Shown here: positions 1-7,169 of the stretch, piece by piece | How the letters are laid out: the number at the start of each line of letters is the position of its first letter | Position numbering within the stretch: position 1 is the first letter of the stretch | Made by a program: the position numbers and the translations under genes | Notes under the pieces: generated by a model | The model's database searches: none | The model's input: the letters and a program-made list of their open reading frames with translations, nothing else | Told to the model about the DNA's origin: nothing | Origin: PNKC01 sp039917655 | GTDB lineage: Bacteria > Chloroflexota > Dehalococcoidia > Tepidiformales > Tepidiformaceae | NCBI GenBank assembly: GCA_039917655.1 | Contig: JBDSJC010000045.1 | Location: forward strand, 1 to 19,695 | DNA length: 19,695 nt | Reading direction: 5' to 3'

Positions 1-1
1 C

Positions 2-79
2 GAGCGCGTCCCGAGCATTCCCTGGGAAACGGTGCGCGCGGAGCTTTACGAGCGGATCAATGAGTATCGTACGGGTTGA
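2..79 (+). CDS. Antitoxin of a ParE/RelE module, C-terminal end only
   Basis: Only the last 25 codons lie in the window, ending in TGA at 77-79. The peptide contains VPSIPWETVRAEL, which resembles the C-terminal end of the small addiction-module antitoxins (Unstab_antitox type) that sit directly before ParE/RelE toxins. The stop lies inside the next gene, giving a 20-bp overlap that is usual for antitoxin-toxin pairs and suggests translational coupling. The expected role is to bind and neutralise the toxin encoded just downstream. The N-terminal part and promoter are outside the window, so the assignment rests on the short tail and the position. Confidence 0.7.
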   Translation, partial: ERVPSIPWETVRAELYERINEYRTG

Positions 80-359
80 CGTTCGACCCGAGGCTCGGCT
101 TGACCTCGCGGAAGCCGTGGTTTGGTACGCCCAGCGAGACGTGGAGCGCGCCGTCCGCTTCGTGAAGGCGTTCGACGACCGGCTGGAGCGCATACGACGC
201 TTCCCGAAGTCGGGTGAACCTTTCGAACGCGGTACGCGACGCCTTCTTTTGACCGGTTGGCCCTACCAGATGATCTACCGCACGGTCGAAGACTACTTCG
301 AGGTTGTCGCGGTTTCGAACACGGACCGGGACCAGTCGTACTGGAAGGACCGCCTGTAA
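60..359 (+). CDS. Type II toxin, ParE/RelE family
   Basis: This 99-residue protein has the layout of the ParE/RelE toxin fold. An N-terminal strand is followed by two helices (WYAQRDVERAVRFVKAFDDRLERI, about residues 22-45), then the 'FPKSGEP' turn near residue 48 and C-terminal strands with 'YQMIYRTVEDYFEVVAVSN' (69-87), which corresponds to the conserved Y.I.Y....D...V..V.H segment. RelE members cut ribosome-bound mRNA and ParE members poison gyrase; sequence alone does not separate these here. ATG at 60 lies inside the antitoxin gene, so the pair is probably one transcript with the toxin translated second. Length is normal for the family and the frame is intact. Confidence 0.85.
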   Translation: MSIVRVDVRPEARLDLAEAVVWYAQRDVERAVRFVKAFDDRLERIRRFPKSGEPFERGTRRLLLTGWPYQMIYRTVEDYFEVVAVSNTDRDQSYWKDRL

Positions 360-404
360 CCGCGCTCGCTACCGTCTCCGGCCGCGCACCGCTACGCTTG
401 GGCC

Positions 405-1175
405 ATGACCACCGAGGCCGCTTCCGCCCCCACCACCCAGACCGTTGTCGGCGATTACAACCGCATCCTCGAGCCTGACTCGAAATGGGCGATCGGGGCG
501 TTCCCGCTGCCGGATGGCTCGGTCTGGCAGTACAAAGAGCCGGGCGCGGTGGTGCTGGTGCGCAACGGCTGGCTGCAGGTCGCCGCGGTGCCGTACACGC
601 GCGGCAACGACCGCGTCCAGATCCTCGACAACGCCAAGCACATGTACTTTTCGAAGGAGCGTTTCGCCGTCCCACCGGGTGGCCGCATCACCTTCGAGAT
701 CCAGATTGCGGCGCGCACGATCGGCACGCAGCCCGGCAATCTGTACGACGGCTACGTCTCCTGGAACCTCCTCGACCTGACGACCGGATGGGCGCTCGAT
801 TTCTTCACCGGCGGTGATACCGTGGCCACCGTCTACGGACGCCTGCCCTTCCCGGGCGCCGCAATCCCGGATACAGGGGAGGCGCGCGCCTTCTGCATCT
901 TCAACGAATTGAAGGACCTGCCCACCGCCCAGGGCCAAGCACACGCCTACCGCATCACCTACGACCAGGCGACCGACACTGTCGAGTTCGAGGCAGACGG
1001 CAAGGTCGTCGACCGTTACGAGCACATCCCCGACAAGCTGACTGGCTTCACTGCCGCACTCGGCCTGATGTCGGAGATCGACATCGTCGACGGCAAGTCC
1101 GTGAGCTGTCACGGGCAGGGCGTGATCGGCCGCTGGAGTCCGATGACGGTGATCGCCGAACCAGCCTCCGGCTGA
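405..1175 (+). CDS. DUF6081-like hypothetical protein, probable beta-sandwich
   Basis: The protein has 256 residues, no signal peptide and no membrane segment. It is rich in aromatic and beta-forming residues, alternating with short loops as in lectin/concanavalin-like sandwiches. Its order of segments (a 'YFSKERFAVPPGGRITFE' strand pair, a 'FDF'-like block at 'GWALDFFTGGDTVATVYGRLPF', then 'AYRITYDQATDTVEFEADGKVV') recalls DUF6081 proteins, from memory only. The function is unknown. No Shine-Dalgarno lies before ATG 405. A TACGCT box at 393-398 ends exactly 6 nt upstream, as in leaderless transcripts. The gene converges on the kinase remnant; a TGACC/GGTCA inverted repeat at 1173-1187 starts at its stop codon and could help end transcription. 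Confidence 0.6.
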   Translation: MTTEAASAPTTQTVVGDYNRILEPDSKWAIGAFPLPDGSVWQYKEPGAVVLVRNGWLQVAAVPYTRGNDRVQILDNAKHMYFSKERFAVPPGGRITFEIQIAARTIGTQPGNLYDGYVSWNLLDLTTGWALDFFTGGDTVATVYGRLPFPGAAIPDTGEARAFCIFNELKDLPTAQGQAHAYRITYDQATDTVEFEADGKVVDRYEHIPDKLTGFTAALGLMSEIDIVDGKSVSCHGQGVIGRWSPMTVIAEPASG

Positions 1176-1189
1176 CCGCCCCGGTCACC

Positions 1190-2122
1190 CTACGCCCGCC
1201 GCAACAGCCCCGTCACAGCGAGCCCGAATTCCGAGACCACGCCGTGGTTCTCGAAGTGCCAGCCGGTGGAGAGTAGCGCCTGGGAGAACGCCCAGCCGCG
1301 TAGACGCTGCCGGTCCATGCCCAAGACCTCGGAGAAGATGTCGAGCCGCCGAGAGAGCACCGCGCGAGCATCGGGTTCGGCCACTATCTGCGCGCGTGTG
1401 TTCCGGAGGTAGGCGCCGATTTCGTACTCCCGCTCGCCGACCACGCCCTTGGGGTCGATCGCCAGCCACGGTTCTCGCTCGGCGCTCAGGATGTTGAAGT
1501 GGTGGAGGTCACCGTGCAGCACCACTGGCTCAGCCGAGGTCGCGAGCAGCGCCGCGAACGTCTCTTCGGCTTCGGCCAGCATGTCTGCGGGAAACGGCCC
1601 CGGCTCCTCGGCTGATTTCGCGTGAAGCTGTTTCAAGCCCTCTCCCCAATCCGCAACGGTCGGGAAGTGGTGGTCAGGCGGGGCCGGCCGCCAGAGTTGC
1701 CGCATGACACCAACGGCGATCGTGGTCGCCTCCGTTTCGTCTCGAACTGAGTCGAGCATGGTCCCCGGCTGAAGCCGCTCCAGGAGCAGCGCTCCGTAGT
1801 CCGCATCGAATGCCAGCAGCCGTGCGATCCCGCGCCCATCGTAGACGCGCAGAGCCTCGATCTCGCTTCGCAGTTCGCGGCAGGGGAAGCCCACCTTCAG
1901 CACCACGGGGACGCCGTCGTTCCGCGTCGCGGGCGCAACCCAGTTGTAGCTCAGAGGCTCGAACGGCTCACTGACTTCGAGCGACCAACGCCCGGCACAC
2001 GCAACAACAATGCCGGGCAGCCGCGCCAGTCACGCCTCGCCGTCGGCGCCGTAGACATCACGCATCGATTTGGCGAAATTCGCAGGGATCGTCAGCACCC
2101 GGCGCGTTCCAGCGGAGTTCAC
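1190..2122 (-). pseudogene. Aminoglycoside/hydroxyurea O-phosphotransferase (APH(6)/hur type), broken by an in-frame TGA
   Basis: The frame runs from GTG at 2122-2120 to the stop at 1190, 310 residues plus one internal TGA at 2032-2030 (codon 31). Kinase sequence continues on both sides of the TGA. Before it is 'KSMRDVYGADGEA'; after it come 'LARLPGIVV', 'RWSLEV...PLSYNWVAPA', 'VVLKVGFP' and 'ALLLERLQPGTML'. The Brenner loop HGDLHHFN (restored residues 203-210) and the DPKG metal-binding segment (223-226) are intact. In relatives I recall, the stop position is Trp (G.AWLARLP), so TGG to TGA is the simplest lesion. GTG overlaps the upstream stop as GTGA, supporting this start. Such kinases phosphorylate streptomycin-like compounds or hydroxyurea. 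An internal GTG at 1906 could give a 238-residue protein lacking the N-lobe start, probably inactive. A sequencing error is possible. Confidence 0.8.
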
Positions 2123-2532
2123 CGTTCCTGCACGACCTGGCCGGCCTGGAGGATTTTATCGACCCGAATGAGGACCGCCACGCCCTTGCGCTCGGGGTCG
2201 CGGCTCAGTTCGAACTCGACCGTGCGGTCCATGATCCGCTGACGCACGGGGCCTTCTTTGAGAAGCTGGGCAACGCCGAAGAACTTGAAGGCAAGCCTCG
2301 TCTGCGGGTTGCGGTAGATCAGGCAGACCTGTGGGTTCTCATCCAGGTTGCGAAGTGTCTGGCCGTGGCTGCGCTCCCAGAAGGCCAGGTGGTCGCCATC
2401 AAACGCCATGGTACTGCCCTTGTAGGCCATGTCCGGCATCCCGGCCTTCGATGCGGTGCCCACGAGTAGCGCCAGGCCGTCCGTGAACGAGCTGTTGATG
2501 GCTGTCTTCATCTCTTCGGTGAATTCGATCAA
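2119..2532 (-). CDS. Pyridoxamine 5'-phosphate oxidase-like FMN/F420-binding protein
   Basis: This 137-residue protein has the small split-barrel layout of the PNPOx-like superfamily: an N-terminal helix, then 'ALLVGTASKAGMPDMAYKGSTMAFDGDHLAFWERSHGQTLRNL' strands at about 21-63, 'PQVCLIYRN' near 67-75, and a 'RLAFKFFGVAQLL' strand at 79-91. These proteins bind FMN or F420, usually as dimers, and many are redox enzymes of unknown substrate. The start is TTG at 2532-2530: AAGGA lies about 6 nt upstream, and protein similarity begins immediately after it, whereas upstream in-frame sequence is low-complexity shadow. It follows the nitroreductase after a 32-nt gap and overlaps the kinase start by 4 nt (GTGA), so the three form one operon. 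Confidence 0.82.
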   Translation of the reverse strand: MIEFTEEMKTAINSSFTDGLALLVGTASKAGMPDMAYKGSTMAFDGDHLAFWERSHGQTLRNLDENPQVCLIYRNPQTRLAFKFFGVAQLLKEGPVRQRIMDRTVEFELSRDPERKGVAVLIRVDKILQAGQVVQER

Positions 2533-2564
2533 TGCACATTCCTTAGCCCGGAGTGGGCGTCTTC

Positions 2565-3059
2565 TTACCAGGATTCGCGGTGGACCAGTTCTTCGAGCGG
2601 CAGCCGTTTGCGGGCCACGCCAGGCGGCGCCGCCGCCCGCTCCGGGTTGATGTAACCAAACCCGATGACGCGGTTGATGAACAATTCCGGCGGGATGCCC
2701 AGCAGCGCCCCCAGCGCGGCCTCTGGGAGGTGTGCCGGGCACGATCCAACGCCGTCGTTGTAGGCGGCGAGCATCATGTTCTGCGCGCAGCGGCCCGCAT
2801 CGAATTCGTGCTTCTGAGTCTGCACCAGCACCACGATCACGGCGGCGTCCGCCAGCCATTTGGCCATCGCACTGAGCACCGCGACCTCAGCCTTGCGCCC
2901 CTCCTGGGTCACCACCACAAACCGGTTCCGCTCCGCGTTTTTCGAGCTGGGCGTCATCCGCCCTGCCTGGAGGATTCGGCGCAGCGTCTCGTCCGGAAGG
3001 GTTTCGGGAAGGAACATTCGGCGGTCGCGCTTGCCAATCGTCCCCTGGTACAGGTCCAT
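2565..3059 (-). CDS. Nitroreductase family flavoprotein
   Basis: This 164-residue protein is a short member of the FMN-dependent nitroreductase family. The FMN-phosphate-binding arginines fall in 'GKRDRRMF' (residues 9-16). 'AGRMTPSSKNAERNRFVVV' (32-50) matches the conserved R.APS..N.QPW.F.V block. 'AGRCAQNMMLAAYNDGVGSCP' (88-108) matches the helix and loop A....Q.M.LAA...GLGSC, and 'GIPPELFINRVIGFGY' (121-136) is the typical end strand. Reduction of nitroaromatics, quinones or similar acceptors with NAD(P)H is the family role; the real substrate cannot be read. ATG 3059 was preferred over an upstream in-frame start at 3134 because family similarity begins there; no strong Shine-Dalgarno is seen. 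It is the first gene of the minus-strand operon with PNPOx-like and kinase genes. Confidence 0.85.
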   Translation of the reverse strand: MDLYQGTIGKRDRRMFLPETLPDETLRRILQAGRMTPSSKNAERNRFVVVTQEGRKAEVAVLSAMAKWLADAAVIVVLVQTQKHEFDAGRCAQNMMLAAYNDGVGSCPAHLPEAALGALLGIPPELFINRVIGFGYINPERAAAPPGVARKRLPLEELVHRESW

Positions 3060-3167
3060 CGTCAGGATTCTACGCAATCCTTCCCGGCCCGTCCGTCGGT
3101 GGGCCACGGTTGACGCCCCCTGACTCGTGGGCAAGACTCGTCAGGCTCACCGCGGGGGACACACATC

Positions 3168-4220
3168 GTGAAGGAATCACAACTGGACCAGTTGATCGAC
3201 GTTGCCGCGCTCGAGCGCTTCGTCAATACGCATACCGAAGGAAACTCCGGCTCGATCGAGGTCGAGAAGCACATCGCTGGCTTTTCGAACGAAACGTTCT
3301 TTGTGACCCGCGGCGAAGACCGCTGGGTGCTCCGCCGGCCGCCACGCGGCCCGTTGCTGCCAACCGCGCACGATGTGGTGCGCGAGTACCGCTTCATCTC
3401 GGCGCTGTACGGAAAGGCGCGCGTCCCGAAGCCGATCGCTGTTTGCGAAGATCCCTCGGTCATCGGTGCGCCCTTCTACTTGATGGCCCGCTGCGACGGC
3501 GAAGTGATTCGCGCCGAGATGCCAGCGGCCTACGACACCGTTCAAGGCCGCATGTCGGTCGCCGAGGAGTTGGTCGACGGCCTGGTCGAACTGCATGCCG
3601 TTGACTGGCGCGCCACCGGCATCGGCGGCAAGCCTGACGGCTACCTCGAGCGCCAGATCGGCCGCTGGAGCAAGCAGTGGGGACTTACCCGTCCGCGCAC
3701 CCGTGAGCTGCCGGGACTGGACGCCGCTACCGCTTGGCTGCGCGAGAAGATGCCCCAGTCTGGACCCGCTACCATCGTCCACGGCGATTACAAGCTCGAC
3801 AACGTGATGTTCGCCCGCACCGAGCCCCGCTTGATTGCTGTCTTCGATTGGGAGATGGCGACCGTCGGGGATCCGCTCGCCGACCTCGGCTACATGCTCT
3901 CCACCTGGGGCGACCCCGGTGACCTACCGCCGCCCGCTGGCGTGAAGTGGGTGAGCGAAGACCGTGCCCGCCTGACCAGCGAGCCCGGTTTCCCCAGCGT
4001 GAACGAGCTGCGTGACCGCTACGAGGCCAAAAGCGGCCGTTCGATGCGCGATTTCACCTTCTATCACGTGCTTGCGGTCTACAAACTCGCCATCATCCTC
4101 GAAGGGCTGTACATGCACTACCTGGAAGCAACCGCCTCAAACCCCGAGAGTGCGACGTTCGAACACCAGGTGCCAATGCTCATTGTGCGGATGCAGCGCC
4201 TTATGAATGGAGGATCTTGA
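3168..4220 (+). CDS. APH-fold phosphotransferase, ACAD10/11 N-terminal type
   Basis: The protein has 350 residues. It shows the choline/aminoglycoside kinase fold in the form seen in ACAD10/ACAD11-associated phosphotransferases: 'GFSNETFFV' (38-46), 'WVLRRPPRGPLLPTAHDV.REYR' (53-75), 'VPKPIAVCEDPSVIGAPFYLM' (86-106), the catalytic loop HGDYKLDN (205-212) and 'FDWEMATVGDPLADLGY' (226-242) carrying the metal-binding Asp. Family members phosphorylate small hydroxylated molecules; human ACAD10/11 relatives act on 4-hydroxy acyl-CoAs, but the substrate here is not proven. GTG 3168 is preceded by GGGGGA at about 8 nt. Only one base separates its stop from the next gene, whose Shine-Dalgarno lies within this gene's last codons, so the two are co-translated. 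Confidence 0.88.
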   Translation: MKESQLDQLIDVAALERFVNTHTEGNSGSIEVEKHIAGFSNETFFVTRGEDRWVLRRPPRGPLLPTAHDVVREYRFISALYGKARVPKPIAVCEDPSVIGAPFYLMARCDGEVIRAEMPAAYDTVQGRMSVAEELVDGLVELHAVDWRATGIGGKPDGYLERQIGRWSKQWGLTRPRTRELPGLDAATAWLREKMPQSGPATIVHGDYKLDNVMFARTEPRLIAVFDWEMATVGDPLADLGYMLSTWGDPGDLPPPAGVKWVSEDRARLTSEPGFPSVNELRDRYEAKSGRSMRDFTFYHVLAVYKLAIILEGLYMHYLEATASNPESATFEHQVPMLIVRMQRLMNGGS

Positions 4221-4221
4221 G

Positions 4222-5223
4222 ATGCAGAAGCGCTGGTCGATGTCCGTCCCGCTGGAGGGCTTCTCGCTCACCGAGCACGTCGAAATCGCTCGCGAGGCAG
4301 AACGGCTTGGCTACACCGACGCCTGGTCGTTCGAAGTAGACGGAGCCGACTGCTTTACCCCGCTGGCAGTGGTCGCCGGGGCGACGCAGATGCGCCTCGG
4401 CACGGCGATCGCCAACGTTTACACGCGCGGCCCAGCGACGCTGGCGCAATCCGCGGCGAGCATCGCTGACCTTGCGCCGGGCCGGTTCCACTTCGGCATC
4501 GGCTCTGGCTCGCAGCCGATCGTCGAACAATGGAACGGCGGCACGTTCAGCAAGCCGGCCACCCGCGTGAAGGAGATGGTCCAGTTCCTCCGTCCCGCTC
4601 TCGCCGGTGAGCGAGTGGTATTCGAAGGCCAGACCTTCTCCGTCAACGGCTTCCGACTCTCTCGGCCGCCCAGCGAACCGGTGCCGATTCATGTCGCCGC
4701 GCTGCGCGCGGGGATGCTGGCGGTCGCGGGCGAGGTTGGCGATGGATGCATCATCAACTGGCTCTCCGCAGAGGATGTGAAGAAGTCCGTCGCCGTAGTG
4801 CGATCCGCCGCTACCGCTGCTGGCCGCGATCCGGAGGCGATCGAGATCACCGCCAGGCTGATGGTGAACGTTGACCCCGTCACGCCCGAGGCTAATGTCG
4901 GTCGGCGGCGGCACATCAACGCCTACCTCAACGTCCCCGTGTACAAGGCGTTCCACCAATGGCTGGGACGCAGCGAGGTGCTCGCGCCGATGTGGGAGGC
5001 CTGGGAGGCGGGGGACCGCAAAGGCGCACTCGCCGCCTTGCCCGAGCACGTTGTCAGCGACCTCATCGTCAGCGGCACTCCGGAGGAGCGGAATGCCCAC
5101 GTCAAGCGTTACATGGATGCGGGCGTGGATACCGCGTTCCTCTCGCTCTTCTCGTTCGACCCGGATCCCGCGGTGCGCCGCGAACTCATCCTGAAGGCGA
5201 CCCGCGAAATGGCGCCGCGCTGA
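4222..5223 (+). CDS. LLM-class (luciferase-like) F420-dependent oxidoreductase
   Basis: The protein has 333 residues with the TIM-barrel signatures of luciferase-like monooxygenases/F420 oxidoreductases: 'EIAREAERLGYTDAWSFEVDG' at 21-41, 'MRLGTAIANVYTRGPATLAQSAASI' at 57-81, 'GRFHFGIGSGSQPIVEQWNG' at 87-106, then 'KPATRVKEMV' at 111-120 and 'PVPIHVAALRAGMLAVAGEVGDG'. Members use reduced F420 or FMN to reduce or oxygenate diverse organics; which cofactor is used here cannot be told. ATG 4222 was chosen over ATG 4207 because GGAGGA at 4209-4214 sits 7 nt before it. It lies 1 nt after the phosphotransferase, and the two probably act on the same substrate class. Confidence 0.88.
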   Translation: MQKRWSMSVPLEGFSLTEHVEIAREAERLGYTDAWSFEVDGADCFTPLAVVAGATQMRLGTAIANVYTRGPATLAQSAASIADLAPGRFHFGIGSGSQPIVEQWNGGTFSKPATRVKEMVQFLRPALAGERVVFEGQTFSVNGFRLSRPPSEPVPIHVAALRAGMLAVAGEVGDGCIINWLSAEDVKKSVAVVRSAATAAGRDPEAIEITARLMVNVDPVTPEANVGRRRHINAYLNVPVYKAFHQWLGRSEVLAPMWEAWEAGDRKGALAALPEHVVSDLIVSGTPEERNAHVKRYMDAGVDTAFLSLFSFDPDPAVRRELILKATREMAPR

Positions 5224-5287
5224 GCCTCATGCCCAAGGTCAAAGAATGGGTAAGACTCCTAAGCGATTCCCGTGGCAGAATGGCGCA

Positions 5288-5374
5288 ATGAGTGGCACGA
5301 AACTCGTGGTCGGGCTGGTTGGCGGAGCACTTCTCCTCGTGGTGGTGTTCCAGGCGCTCAACCAACTCGCTTAG
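5288..5374 (+). CDS. Possible 28-residue single-pass membrane peptide
   Basis: A short frame (ATG 5288, TAG 5372-5374) encodes MSGTK, then a hydrophobic stretch rich in Leu, Val and Gly (about residues 6-24), then a polar QALNQLA tail. This is the shape of a minimal transmembrane peptide. It lies between the LLM gene and the secreted protein. Its ATG overlaps the stop of an even shorter frame (5229-5291) as ATGA. No good Shine-Dalgarno is visible and there is no family match I recognise, so this may be chance in a GC-rich spacer. Confidence 0.3.
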   Translation: MSGTKLVVGLVGGALLLVVVFQALNQLA

Positions 5375-5439
5375 GGGAATCGCCGCCGAGAAGTTACACA
5401 CCGTTTACATCCGTCCCGTCTTGACGGCGCGAATGTTCG

Positions 5440-5469
5440 TTGACCCTACTTGTACGCGGTTCTTACACT
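5440..5469 (+). promoter_or_regulatory. Sigma70-like promoter for the secreted protein gene
   Basis: TTGACC at 5440-5445 and TACACT at 5464-5469 are separated by 18 bp, close to the -35/-10 consensus. They lie about 22 nt upstream of ATG 5492, which has GAGGAG at 5479-5484. With the terminator at 7107-7134, the secreted protein gene appears to be a one-gene transcription unit. Confidence 0.55.
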
Positions 5470-5491
5470 GCGAGTAATGAGGAGTGTATCC

Positions 5492-7078
5492 ATGAAGCGA
5501 ATTCGAATCCGTCCGCTGGCGCTTTTTGCGGCGCTAGGCGTGGTGATGCTGATCCCGGTCGCCGGTGTCAGCGCAACGAGCGGTGCCAGCACCCCCCAGG
5601 AGATTCGGTTCGGCCGTGGCTTCTCCAACGTTGAGGTGCTTCCCGCCCTGTTGCCAAACAGCAAGGAAAACACCAGCGCGATCGCCCAGAACAATGGCAC
5701 CGCTCCGGCGACCATCGTGATGGACATCTACACTCCCGCTGGCGTCCTGATCCCATCGGCGAGCGTCCCGTTTGTGAACGTCCCGGTCGGTGGTACGCGC
5801 GTCTTCGCGCAGGCCATCAACTCCGGCCTCACTCCGGGCTTCCGCGGCGTCGGCGTGCTCTCCAGCGACCAGCCGATTAACGCCCTGCTCGTACGGGACA
5901 TCGAATCGAACACCGGCGTCAAGTCCTACTCGATCCACAACGCCTACCCCACCGGCGGCTCCAAGGTCACGCTTCCGTACGTCGCCAACGCGCTGGAGAA
6001 CACGTACAACACGCGCTTTGCGATCGCCAACACCGGGACGGCCCAGGCCTGTGTGACAGTCCTCTATTCGTTCCCCGGCGGCAGCCGCGCGCCGGTCAAC
6101 GACGCCGGCCCCGGCGGCACCGGTTGCGCAGCAGGCTACCCGATCCCGGTCGGTGGCCAGATCACCTTCGGCCCGCAGGCCAACGCCGCTGAGGCCACCC
6201 AGGCGATGCCCTCGTCTACCTCGAACGCGATCATGGCCGCCACCCTTACCTCCACCGGCTCGACGATCACCGTGGGCGTCGATGCTTACCTGACCGGCGG
6301 CCTTCGCAAGCTCGCCTCCTACGATGGCTTCGTGGTGGAAGGCGGCGTCTCTGACATCGGCACGACCACCTCGATCCCGCTCGCGCTGAAGGTGGACGGT
6401 TACTACAGCCAGATCCTGCTGTCGAATCCCGGCGCCACTGCCGCAAATGCCACCATCACCTATACGGGCAACAGTGGTCCCTACACCGTGACCCTCTCGG
6501 TCCCGGCCGCTGGCACCGCCAGCCACAGCGTCTACGAAGCCGTGGGCGGCATCCCCGAGGGCTTTATCGGCGCCGCCAAGGTTGTCTCCGACCAGCCGCT
6601 CGCCGCAGTCCTCTTCCGCTCCAAGATGACCTCGCCCGGCAGCTACATCGATGAGGATCTCTATACCGCCGTCAACGGCGTACCGATCGCCCGCGCTACC
6701 ACCAGCGCCAAGTTCCCGCTCATCTTCCGCCGCGCCTATAAGGCTGGCGGGCTGGACGGCTACAACACCTGGGTGAGCGTGGCCGTCGCTAACGGGGGCA
6801 CCGCAAACGTCACGATCACTGCCATCAACGACACTTCGAACGGTGTGGCTGGCTGCAACGGCGCAGCCACCTACACCGCCACCAAGCAGGTTGTCGGCTC
6901 GTTCGTGTTCTATCAGAACCTGGATTCGCCCGCTGATAACGGATTCGGCGCCACACCGGCCTGCTTCTGGGGTGGCATGGTCATCACCAGCGACACGCCA
7001 ATCATCGCCATCGCTGACGCCACCAACGACCTTGCGCCCGGCGACAACGACGGCCTCTACAACGCGTTTAGCAACTAG
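5492..7078 (+). CDS. Secreted protein with four divergent beta-rich repeats, function unknown
   Basis: The protein has 528 residues. It begins with a Sec signal peptide: basic MKRIRIRP, hydrophobic LALFAALGVVMLIPVAGV, likely cleavage after Ala near 28-32. The mature part is rich in Ala, Gly, Thr, Asn and Val, and repeats a module: an 'N.G.A.A..I' strand (67-80, 180-191, 312-324, 433-446), a 'VP.GGT'-like turn (97-102, 219-223, 338-342) and 'V.S.QP..A' or 'ITSDTPI.A' (123-132, 365-373, 498-506). This looks like stacked Ig-like or fibronectin-like domains. There is no catalytic motif, cell-wall anchor or terminal membrane helix, so it is probably released or a surface-layer/matrix component. 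ATG 5492 is chosen over an upstream in-frame start at 5450 because of GAGGAG at 7 nt and because the signal peptide begins there. The downstream flippase hints at the cell envelope. I do not recognise the family. Confidence 0.8.
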   Translation: MKRIRIRPLALFAALGVVMLIPVAGVSATSGASTPQEIRFGRGFSNVEVLPALLPNSKENTSAIAQNNGTAPATIVMDIYTPAGVLIPSASVPFVNVPVGGTRVFAQAINSGLTPGFRGVGVLSSDQPINALLVRDIESNTGVKSYSIHNAYPTGGSKVTLPYVANALENTYNTRFAIANTGTAQACVTVLYSFPGGSRAPVNDAGPGGTGCAAGYPIPVGGQITFGPQANAAEATQAMPSSTSNAIMAATLTSTGSTITVGVDAYLTGGLRKLASYDGFVVEGGVSDIGTTTSIPLALKVDGYYSQILLSNPGATAANATITYTGNSGPYTVTLSVPAAGTASHSVYEAVGGIPEGFIGAAKVVSDQPLAAVLFRSKMTSPGSYIDEDLYTAVNGVPIARATTSAKFPLIFRRAYKAGGLDGYNTWVSVAVANGGTANVTITAINDTSNGVAGCNGAATYTATKQVVGSFVFYQNLDSPADNGFGATPACFWGGMVITSDTPIIAIADATNDLAPGDNDGLYNAFSN

Positions 7079-7106
7079 CCAAACGCCCAACAACACAATC
7101 CGAAGA

Positions 7107-7134
7107 GGGGCGCCTGAAACGGCGTCCCTTTTTT
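7107..7134 (+). terminator. Rho-independent terminator of the secreted protein gene
   Basis: An 8-bp stem, GGGGCGCC (7107-7114) pairing with GGCGTCCC (7121-7128, one G-U pair), has a 6-nt loop TGAAAC and is followed by six T at 7129-7134. It lies 29 nt after the stop codon at 7076-7078. Confidence 0.88.
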
Positions 7135-7169
7135 CGCGTCCGCCTCCCGTAGCAGAGGGCTGACGTAGG

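Noticed and set aside
2030..2032. TGA in the kinase as selenocysteine or as a recoded Trp codon
   Set aside because: TGA is the ordinary stop of several intact genes in the window (for example at 1173-1175 and 5221-5223), and the expected family residue is Trp rather than Cys.
3168..4220. Calling this phosphotransferase an antibiotic-resistance gene
   Set aside because: Its motifs fit the ACAD10/11-type branch of the APH fold, and it is coupled to an LLM oxidoreductase, so resistance is not supported.
4201..5100. Minus-strand frame of 299 codons opposite the LLM oxidoreductase
   Set aside because: Antisense shadow: the plus strand encodes an unmistakable LLM protein with a good ribosome site.
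5534..7096. Long open frame (520 codons) on the minus strand opposite the secreted protein
   Set aside because: It mirrors the codon pattern of a GC-rich gene. The plus strand has the signal peptide, promoter, Shine-Dalgarno and terminator, while the minus product is Gly/Ala/Val/Arg/Asp-rich with no recognisable domain.
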